The translations under genes were made by a program, and so were the position numbers. A DNA stretch of 7,677 bases from an uncultured Verrucomicrobiota bacterium (GTDB lineage Bacteria; Verrucomicrobiota; Kiritimatiellia; RFP12; UBA1067): NCBI GenBank assembly GCA_946628745.1, contig CAMOXA010000066.1, positions 1 to 7,677 on the forward strand, given 5' to 3'. Positions within the stretch are counted from its first letter, which is position 1, and each line of letters begins with the position of its first letter. A model generated the notes under the pieces. It was not told where the DNA came from. It was given only the letters and a program-made list of their open reading frames with translations, and made no database searches. Positions 1 through 5,143 of this stretch are shown one piece after another.

Positions 1-1
1 C

Positions 2-328
2 GAGACAGAGAGCTATGTCCATCGCATCGGCCGCACTGCGCGCGCCGGCGAGTCCGGCGCGGCGATAAGCTTTGTGACCGGCGAAGAGCGCGTGCAGCTC
101 AAGGCCGTCGAGCGCTTCATCAAAAAGACGATTCCTGTCGATCGCGACCACCCGTTCCACAGCGAAACGGCGGACAGGAAAAACGGGAGATCGTCGGAAG
201 GCCTCCCGCAGGCGCCGTGGGTCCATCCTGCAAACCGCAACAAGACCAACCGCAAGCGCAACGGGCGCAAATCGTTCCTGGGCCGCAGGCAGCCGGACTT
301 CGGCCAGAAGCGGCCGGGCAACGGTTGA
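2..328 (+). CDS. DEAD-box RNA helicase, C-terminal end (RhlE-like), 5' partial
   Basis: This is the last 108 residues of an ATP-dependent RNA helicase whose start lies before the window; the frame is open from base 2. The reading begins E-T-E-S-Y-VHRIGRTARAG, which is helicase motif VI (HRIGRTxRAG, with the arginine fingers that contact ATP in the second RecA-like domain). It is followed by AAISFVTGEE, the usual last strand of that domain. After about residue 50 of the visible part the protein becomes a low-complexity basic tail rich in Arg, Lys, Gly and Asn, typical of RhlE/DeaD-like helicases, where such tails bind RNA nonspecifically. These enzymes remodel RNA in ribosome assembly or mRNA decay. 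The RhlE subgroup is inferred only from the motif VI neighbourhood. An internal ATG at 74 is not a separate gene, because motif VI lies upstream of it in the same frame. Confidence 0.9.
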   Translation, partial: ETESYVHRIGRTARAGESGAAISFVTGEERVQLKAVERFIKKTIPVDRDHPFHSETADRKNGRSSEGLPQAPWVHPANRNKTNRKRNGRKSFLGRRQPDFGQKRPGNG

Positions 329-350
329 CCGCGTCTTTCGGCATGTTGAC

Positions 351-2312
351 ATGGCCCGAAAAGTCCATTTCATAGGCATAGGCGGGGTCGGGATGGCCGC
401 TCTCGCCGTGCTGGAAAAATCGGCCGGCGCGGATGTGTCGGGGTGCGATGTGCACCAGACGCCGCGAACGCGCTGGCTCGAGTCGCTCGGCATACCTGTC
501 GCGACGGGGCACGATCCGACGCATGTCGCGGACGCCGACGAGATTGTCGCCACTCCAGCCGTCGCCGCCGACAATCCGGAACTCGCCGCGTGCAAAGGCA
601 AGCCTGTGCGAATGCGCGGCGAAGTCCTGGCCGGAATCGTTTCCTCCCGCGAGACGATCGCCGTGTGCGGCACCCACGGCAAAACCACCACTTCGACATT
701 CATAGCGAGGCTTCTCCTGGCGTTGGGCGAAGACGTCGCGTGGGCGATCGGCGGCGAGACGCGCGACTTTCCCGTGGCAGGCTGCGGCAAAGGCGTTTTG
801 GTCGTCGAGGCGGACGAATCGGACGGCACGCTCGCGCTGTACAAATCTTCGACTCTCGTCGTCACGAATTGCGAATACGACCACCCGGACCACTTCAAGA
901 CTTTCGCCGACTACGCCGCGTGTTTCGATGCGGCCCGTGCCAATGCGAAGACAGTCATAGAGGCGCAAGACCTCTCTGTCGAGGACATGTTCACGCTCGG
1001 CGGATTCGACTTCGCGCGGGCTCTTGCGCCGCACAACCAAAAGAACGCGCGCACTGCGGTCGAAGTCGCTTTGAGGCGCGGGTACGCCCCGGCGGACATA
1101 GCGAAAGCGCTCGCCCCGATAGTCCGCGAACTTCCCGACCGCCGCTTCCAGATCGCATGGCCGCCGCACGGATTCGGCACGTGCGAGGCAGACGGCCCTG
1201 TCGTCATCACGGACTACGCCCACCACCCGACCGAGATGAAATGCGCGATAGACATGGCCAGACGCGTTTGCCGCGGACGGTTGAGGGTGCTCTTCCAGCC
1301 CCATCGCTATTCGCGCACCAAGGCGCTCGCGGCGGATTTTCCGGCGGCGCTCGCCGGCGCGGACGAAGTCGTTTTGTGCCCCACATACGCCGCGTTCGAG
1401 AAACCCGTGGAAGGCGGAGACATCGCCGATCTGTACGCTTCGTGCCGCAGCGCGTTCACGGATGGCCCGGTGCTGTATCTCGCACGCACGTGTGAAGAGG
1501 CCTGGCGGCACGCTTTTATCGAGTCGCGGCCCGGCGACGCGACGCTGCTTCTCGGCGCGGGCGACATAATAGATCTGCTGCCGCGCGTCGCTGCCGATAT
1601 GTCCGCAAAGCGCGGATATCCCGGCGATGGCGCGAGCTTGAGCGGATATTCGTTCTTTCGCACCGGCGGCCGCACTGTCGGCGGCGGCGCGAGACGGGTC
1701 GTCGGCATGGGCTCGAATCTTTGGATAAGCGACCTTGCGACGGACGAAGAATACGTGCGCCTCCAGTCCGCCCCCGCAGGCATGCCAGGCGCCAGGCTGG
1801 GCGTGCCGTGGATGGCCGGAATACCCGGCACCGTGGGCGGCTGGATTAAAATGAACGCAGGCGCGTTCGGACATTCGATAGGCGAAATCGTCCGTCGCGT
1901 AAAAGTGGACGGCCGCTGGCTGGATCGCGATGAATGCGGCTTCGGCTACCGCAAAAGCTCGATAACGGGTACGATAGAAGATGCCGAGTTCGATCCTGTC
2001 GTCGACAGCCGGACGGCCGCGGACTATCTCGCCCGCAGACGCGATTTCCCGCCGCGCTGCTGCGGGAGCGTCTTCAAGAATCCGCCGGGCGGTTTCGCCG
2101 GGCGGCTCCTCGAAGAGGCCGGCGCGAAGGGGCTCTCAGTGGGCGGCGCGTACGTGTGGGAAGGCCACGCCAACGTCATAGCGGTTCGCGACGGCGGCAC
2201 GTCAAGCGACATTCTCGCTCTCGCCAGAATCATGAGAGAACGGGTCCGCCACCGCTTCGGCGTCAGGCTGGAGCCGGAGATCGTCGGTCTCGGGGAAGGC
2301 ATGGAGGATTGA
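351..2312 (+). CDS. murC-murB: Bifunctional MurC-MurB: UDP-N-acetylmuramate--L-alanine ligase / UDP-N-acetylenolpyruvoylglucosamine reductase
   Basis: A 653-residue fusion of two cytoplasmic peptidoglycan-precursor enzymes. MurB reduces UDP-GlcNAc-enolpyruvate to UDP-MurNAc with NADPH and FAD, and MurC then adds L-Ala using ATP. MurC part, about residues 1-412: GIGGVGM (9-15, UDP-sugar site), P-loop GTHGKTTT (107-114), EADESDGT (153-160), NCEYDHPDH (173-181), HNQKNA (228-233), TDYAHHPTE (287-295), FQPHRYSRT (315-323) and LGAGDI (401-406). MurB part, about 430-645: RTGG (437-440), GMGSN (452-456), AGIPGTVGG (489-497), MNAG (501-504), YRKS (533-536), CGSVFKNP (571-578, with the catalytic Ser573) and LEPEIV (640-645, with the catalytic Glu). 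Both halves are short: about 45 residues are missing between the DHPDH and HN motifs of MurC, and the MurB half is about 215 residues against the usual 300-340. The ATG at 351 places GIGGVGM at the expected N-terminal position. No strong Shine-Dalgarno precedes it, and the next ATG upstream (343) is out of frame. Confidence 0.93.
   Translation: MARKVHFIGIGGVGMAALAVLEKSAGADVSGCDVHQTPRTRWLESLGIPVATGHDPTHVADADEIVATPAVAADNPELAACKGKPVRMRGEVLAGIVSSRETIAVCGTHGKTTTSTFIARLLLALGEDVAWAIGGETRDFPVAGCGKGVLVVEADESDGTLALYKSSTLVVTNCEYDHPDHFKTFADYAACFDAARANAKTVIEAQDLSVEDMFTLGGFDFARALAPHNQKNARTAVEVALRRGYAPADIAKALAPIVRELPDRRFQIAWPPHGFGTCEADGPVVITDYAHHPTEMKCAIDMARRVCRGRLRVLFQPHRYSRTKALAADFPAALAGADEVVLCPTYAAFEKPVEGGDIADLYASCRSAFTDGPVLYLARTCEEAWRHAFIESRPGDATLLLGAGDIIDLLPRVAADMSAKRGYPGDGASLSGYSFFRTGGRTVGGGARRVVGMGSNLWISDLATDEEYVRLQSAPAGMPGARLGVPWMAGIPGTVGGWIKMNAGAFGHSIGEIVRRVKVDGRWLDRDECGFGYRKSSITGTIEDAEFDPVVDSRTAADYLARRRDFPPRCCGSVFKNPPGGFAGRLLEEAGAKGLSVGGAYVWEGHANVIAVRDGGTSSDILALARIMRERVRHRFGVRLEPEIVGLGEGMED
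2303..2307 (+). promoter_or_regulatory. Ribosome binding site deciding the birA GTG start
   Basis: GGAGG lies inside the last codons of murC-murB, 7 nt before the GTG at 2315. This spacing favours GTG 2315 over the in-frame TTG at 2309, which would sit only 1 nt from the site. Confidence 0.7.
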
Positions 2313-2314
2313 AA

Positions 2315-3046
2315 GTGGCGTCGCCGGCGAGCTGGAATGTAATACACAAGCGTGAAACGGTCTCAACGAATCTCGATGCCGCGAAAGGCTCGCCATGGGA
2401 CGTCTTCACCGCCGATTGCCAGACGGCGGGACGCGGGCGGCTCGACCACAAATGGCACTCCAGACCGGGCGTCAATCTCACGATGTCCGCCGTCCTGCCG
2501 GTCGGCGATCTTTCGCCGGATCATGTGTCCACGCTGCCTCTCGCCGTCGGGCTCGCTTTGGCCGAAGGCCTGCGTGCTCTTCCCGGTGCGGACAAAACGC
2601 GGTTTGCTTTGAAGTGGCCGAACGATCTTCTCGCCGGAGGAAAAAAGATAGCGGGAATACTCTGCGAACGGCACGGCGACATCGTCGTCGCCGGTATCGG
2701 CGTGAATGCCGGAGAAACGGACTTTCCGGACGAGCTTAAGTCCCGTGCCGTTTCGCTCGTCCAGCTCGGCGTCAAATCGTCCGTTCGCGACGTAAGAGAC
2801 GCGGTGCTTTCGTCACTCGCCGCGGTCTATGCGGAATGGAAGAAAAAAGGATTCGCGGCAATATGGCCGCGAATCTCCGCCGTCGATGCGCTCGACGGCA
2901 TGTATGTAGAAGTCAACCAGACGGACGACGATCAAAATCCTGTAAAAGGAATCTGCAACGGAATCGCCCGGGACGGAGCGCTTCTTGTCGGCGGTACGCC
3001 AATCTGGGCGGGCGAGGCGCATATCGTCGCCTTTTCGCCCGCCTAG
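2315..3046 (+). CDS. birA: Biotin--[acetyl-CoA-carboxylase] ligase, monofunctional (no HTH)
   Basis: A 243-residue biotin protein ligase. It makes biotinyl-5'-AMP from biotin and ATP and transfers biotin to a lysine of carboxyl-carrier proteins such as AccB. Visible motifs: ETVSTN (14-19), DCQTAGRGR (34-42, biotinyl-AMP loop), KWPNDLL (100-106), KKIAGIL (110-116, with the ligand-contacting Lys) and GIGVN (127-131). The small C-terminal SH3-like domain runs from about 195 to 240 (VKGICNGIARDGALLV, then AGEAHIV). The N-terminal winged-helix repressor domain of E. coli BirA is absent, so it should not regulate transcription directly. The usual GRGRxGRxW reads GRGRLDHKW here, a departure just after the loop. 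The start is GTG at 2315, 2 nt after the murC-murB stop, with a GGAGG ribosome site at 2303-2307 inside the end of murC-murB and 7 nt spacing. The TTG at 2309 is too close to that site. Co-transcription with murC-murB is likely. Confidence 0.92.
   Translation: MASPASWNVIHKRETVSTNLDAAKGSPWDVFTADCQTAGRGRLDHKWHSRPGVNLTMSAVLPVGDLSPDHVSTLPLAVGLALAEGLRALPGADKTRFALKWPNDLLAGGKKIAGILCERHGDIVVAGIGVNAGETDFPDELKSRAVSLVQLGVKSSVRDVRDAVLSSLAAVYAEWKKKGFAAIWPRISAVDALDGMYVEVNQTDDDQNPVKGICNGIARDGALLVGGTPIWAGEAHIVAFSPA
3004..3046. terminator. Strong hairpin across the birA stop codon; possible shared 3'-end structure of converging genes
   Basis: A perfect 9-bp inverted repeat pairs GGCGGGCGA (3007-3015) with TCGCCCGCC (3035-3043). 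It extends outward by a G-T wobble (3006/3044), T-A (3005/3045) and C-G (3004/3046), and inward by GGCG (3016-3019) with CGCC (3028-3031), leaving a three-T bulge (3032-3034) and an 8-nt loop. It covers the last codons and stop of birA. Read on the minus strand it starts 22 nt after the stop of the small basic protein gene. Neither strand has a clear T-tract after it, so it is not a textbook rho-independent terminator. It may stop or stabilise both convergent transcripts. The hairpin is seen directly; the role is inferred. Confidence 0.5.
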
Positions 3047-3068
3047 ACAGCGCCGGACCGACGCCGTA

Positions 3069-3224
3069 TCAAGCCTCGGGTTTGGTCTTTTTGAGACCGA
3101 GACCGCGGCAGCCTTCCTTCCACTCTCCCCGCTTCTGGAGGAGATTGACGCGCTCGAAGCGCTTCAGGACGTTGCGCCTTGAGGTGATCTTGCTGGTGCC
3201 TTTAAGAGATGCGTGCTGACTCAT
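3069..3224 (-). CDS. Small basic protein (PVC-specific family, TIGR04137-like)
   Basis: A 51-residue, Lys/Arg-rich protein beginning MSQHASLKG and containing KRFERVNLL and ending in GLGLKKTKPEA. The layout (N-terminal MSxHxSL, central RNVLKRFERV, then KxRGxWKxG, and GLxKTKP at the end) matches what I remember of the 'small basic protein' family of Verrucomicrobia, Lentisphaerae and Chlamydiae. Its role is not established; size, charge and family naming suggest a ribosome- or rRNA-associated protein. The start is ATG at 3224, preceded by AAAGGAA about 9 nt upstream. An upstream in-frame ATG at 3281 would add 19 residues, but it lies inside the end of the isomerase gene, before the promoter at 3253-3281, and it lacks the family N-terminus. 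The gene is 34 bp downstream of the isomerase stop and has its own promoter, consistent with high, independent expression. It converges with birA across a 22-bp gap. Confidence 0.87.
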   Translation of the reverse strand: MSQHASLKGTSKITSRRNVLKRFERVNLLQKRGEWKEGCRGLGLKKTKPEA

Positions 3225-3252
3225 TTTCTTTGTTCCTTTCAAGAGGGCACAT

Positions 3253-3281
3253 AGTATATCATTTATTTGCCGCGTTATCAA
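3253..3281 (-). promoter_or_regulatory. Sigma-70-type promoter with extended -10, for the small basic protein gene
   Basis: On the minus strand the -35 box is TTGATA (3281-3276) and the -10 box TATACT (3258-3253), each 5 of 6 to consensus, separated by exactly 17 bp. The three bases before the -10 are TGA, giving the extended -10 TGn motif. That TGA (3261-3259) is also the stop codon of the upstream isomerase gene. The predicted transcript starts near 3246, leaving an untranslated leader of roughly 20-25 nt that contains the AAAGGAA ribosome site. The AT-rich patch stands out in a GC-rich window. Confidence 0.75.
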
Positions 3282-4461
3282 CAGGGACTTCTGCAGGTTT
3301 TTCAGTCTCCGGGGCCGGGGCGGGAGCTTCGACCGCTTCCGGTTTGGCCTCGGCGGGCTTCTTGCGCGGCATGAGGTCCTTGAATTCGTCGATAACCGTT
3401 ATCTCGGCGGCGGTGACGGCGTCCAGGACATAGTCGTTGGCCTTGCTGCGGTTTTTGAAGCGCTTGATGTCCGCTACGACCTCGTCGCCTGTCGGGACGG
3501 GCTTGGGCGTGCCGGTCTTGAGCAGTATGTGGCTCGCTCTGACCTTGTCTTCGTCCTTCTTTTTGTCGGTGGCGAGGATGAGGTGGTAGCCGAACGAGGT
3601 CTTGACGGGTTCGGATATCTGGCCGACTTCGAGCTCGAACGCCGCCTTGTCGAATTCCGGCACCATTTGTCCGTGACCGAATTCGCCGAGGTCGCCGCCT
3701 TTCGCGCCGGACGGGCAGCCGGAGAACTCCTTGGCCAGTTCGGCGAATTTCGCCGCGCGATCGGTCTCGGGCGTTTCGTCCAGCGTTTTCTTAAGCTCGC
3801 CGATTTTGGCTTTTGCGTTTTCCTCGCTGTAGATCTTGGCGTTTTCGGCCGCGATATTGTTGAGGACTTCGTTCGCCTCGGCCGTGTAGTCGGTAGCATC
3901 CTTGTCGATGACTTCGCCCTGGATCATCTTGTCGATGAGGAGGCTGGACTTGATTTCGGCGAGGGCGCGCTCTTTGCCGAGCGGGTGCTTCTCGACAAGT
4001 TCGTCGAACGAAGCCGGCGCGCCCGGCCTGCCGGCGGACTTGGCGAGCATCGAGTTGACGCGGCCGGCTATTTCGGATTCGTCCACTTTGTAGCCCATCT
4101 TTTCGGCCTGGACGGCGAGCACGTTGTTGATGATGAATTCCCGGCCGACCTGCATTCTGAAGTGGCGCATCGCTTCGGGAAGCTGCTCCGCCGGAATCTG
4201 GTTTTTCACAGAGGCGACGAGCTTTTCGGCGTCGGCGTCCATCTGTCCGCGCGTCAGTTTGGCGCCGTTGACCGTCAAGACGACTTCGGCGGGGTCTTTT
4301 TGCTCCGCCGCGGTATCGGCCTGTCCGGGGAGAGTGGCCGCCGCTTCAGCGCCGCCTGCGCTTTCGGGCTGAGCGCTTTCGCTGCAGTTGTTCTTGTCGC
4401 AGCATCCAGCGGCGACAGTGGCGGCGACGAGTGCCGCGCCCATGAGGGTAATCTTAGCCAT
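3259..4461 (-). CDS. Parvulin-type peptidyl-prolyl cis-trans isomerase lipoprotein (PpiC/SurA/PrsA-like)
   Basis: A 400-residue exported foldase predicted to assist folding of envelope proteins. The N-terminus MAKITLMGAALVAATVAAGC is a short lipoprotein signal ending in a lipobox (AAGC, Cys20), followed by a Cys-, Ala- and Glu-rich linker to about residue 55. An alpha-helical SurA-N-like chaperone region covers about 57-190 (VLTVNGAKLTRGQM, then REFIINNVLAVQAEKMG). The parvulin core is at about 210-297: FAELAKEFSGCPSGAKGGDLGEFG (239-262), MVPEFDKAAFELEVGQISEPVKT (266-288) and FGYHLILA (290-297). The strand that normally opens the domain (RASHILLK) instead follows it at 308-315. The C-terminus is a Pro/Glu/Ala-rich tail. 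The start is ATG at 4461: it has AGAAGGA upstream at good spacing and makes a sensible signal peptide. It overlaps the recO end by 8 nt. A longer in-frame start at 4569 would bury the signal peptide and is rejected. Confidence 0.9.
   Translation of the reverse strand: MAKITLMGAALVAATVAAGCCDKNNCSESAQPESAGGAEAAATLPGQADTAAEQKDPAEVVLTVNGAKLTRGQMDADAEKLVASVKNQIPAEQLPEAMRHFRMQVGREFIINNVLAVQAEKMGYKVDESEIAGRVNSMLAKSAGRPGAPASFDELVEKHPLGKERALAEIKSSLLIDKMIQGEVIDKDATDYTAEANEVLNNIAAENAKIYSEENAKAKIGELKKTLDETPETDRAAKFAELAKEFSGCPSGAKGGDLGEFGHGQMVPEFDKAAFELEVGQISEPVKTSFGYHLILATDKKKDEDKVRASHILLKTGTPKPVPTGDEVVADIKRFKNRSKANDYVLDAVTAAEITVIDEFKDLMPRKKPAEAKPEAVEAPAPAPETEKPAEVPVDNAANK
4454..4461 (-). other. 8-nt overlap of recO end and isomerase start
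   Basis: ATGGCTAA holds the isomerase start codon (4461-4459) and the recO stop TAA (4456-4454) in different frames. With the AGAAGGA ribosome site inside recO this is a typical translational-coupling junction. Confidence 0.8.
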
Positions 4462-5143
4462 CAGTATTTCCTTCTTCTTTTGTTGTGACCGCCTGGAGGA
4501 TTGCACGCCTGGTTTCAGGCGTTCCGTCCAGATGGAAAGCGTAAAACACACCAATCGCCCGCGCGGCATCCCGGAGAGTCTGGATGTTCTTTTCGCGGGT
4601 CGGGTCTTTGATGCACCGGGCGACGTCGTTCGATATGGGCAGCCTGCGCTCCCCGCGCAACAGGAACCCGCCGGATTCCGCCTCGACCTCCGGCGCGAGG
4701 CCCGAGAGCCGCAGCGCCGCCAGTTCGAATCTGAGAAGTTCGGCGAGGAGCGTGCGGCGAGCGTGCAGACGCCCCAGGGCGTCTTTGAGCAGATCGAACC
4801 ATTCCGCCGCGTCGGCGCCGAAAGGCGCGAGACTCTCGGCGATCGTGCGAAAGTGCTCCGCGACGAGCAATGCCCGGTAGTCGCCCCTGAGAGCGTCGTG
4901 CAATTCGACGGGCGCGCATTCCCGCAGGGCGTGCAAGTCGCCTCTGGCGCCGAGGTAGTAGACGATTTCGCAGAGGTAATTGAGATCGTATTGTCCGAGA
5001 AAAGCGCTCTTGGGCCTCACCGCCCCCTTGACCGACGTGGATATCCTGCCGGTCGGCGTGAGCCACGTCACGACATGGCTCGTCCGCGACCATGGAGATA
5101 TTCTCAGGCATATCGCCTCGGTTTTTGCGGTCTCGCCCGCCAT
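4454..5143 (-). CDS. recO: DNA repair protein RecO
   Basis: A 229-residue RecO, the recombination mediator that with RecR helps load RecA on SSB-coated single-stranded DNA and anneals complementary strands. The N-terminal OB-fold (about 1-80) shows the family pattern TEAICLRISPWSRTSHVVTWLTPTGRISTSVKGAVRPKS split over residues 8-46, then FLGQYDLNYLCEIVYY (48-63). The rest is the helical domain, with the conserved FELAALRLSGLAPEV (about 144-158) and a C-terminal helix. The zinc-binding cysteines found in many RecO proteins are absent after that motif, which also occurs in known RecO proteins. The start is ATG at 5143, overlapping the mtaB stop by one base (TGATG), with a GGGGG-type ribosome site about 10 nt upstream. 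Its 3' end overlaps the isomerase start by 8 nt. The open frame continues upstream of 5143, but that stretch is a shadow of mtaB. Confidence 0.88.
   Translation of the reverse strand: MAGETAKTEAICLRISPWSRTSHVVTWLTPTGRISTSVKGAVRPKSAFLGQYDLNYLCEIVYYLGARGDLHALRECAPVELHDALRGDYRALLVAEHFRTIAESLAPFGADAAEWFDLLKDALGRLHARRTLLAELLRFELAALRLSGLAPEVEAESGGFLLRGERRLPISNDVARCIKDPTREKNIQTLRDAARAIGVFYAFHLDGTPETRRAILQAVTTKEEGNTDG

Noticed and set aside
325..350. TTGACC as a -35 box for murC-murB
   Set aside because: No acceptable -10 box at proper spacing before the start codon.
1011..1040. Possible frameshift or deletion error explaining the short MurC central domain
   Set aside because: Frame and codon character are continuous, motifs on both sides are in the same frame, and similar shortening occurs in the MurB half and in mtaB, so an assembly error is less likely.
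443..1495. 350-residue plus-strand frame inside murC-murB
   Set aside because: Extreme Arg richness and no motifs; an out-of-frame shadow of the fusion gene.
120..1874. 584-residue open frame on the minus strand across the helicase end and murC-murB
   Set aside because: It is antisense to a gene with a full set of recognised motifs, its composition is Arg/Ala-rich as expected of a GC-rich shadow frame, and no family motif is seen.
3084..3098. GGTCT-TTTTG-AGACC small hairpin near the end of the small basic protein gene
   Set aside because: Only 5 bp of stem inside coding sequence and no T-tract after it; not supportable as a terminator.
3529..4488. 319-residue plus-strand frame antisense to the isomerase gene
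   Set aside because: Repeated FG/VDD/FAE patterns mirror the Glu/Lys/Ala-rich isomerase codons on the opposite strand; no signal or domain.
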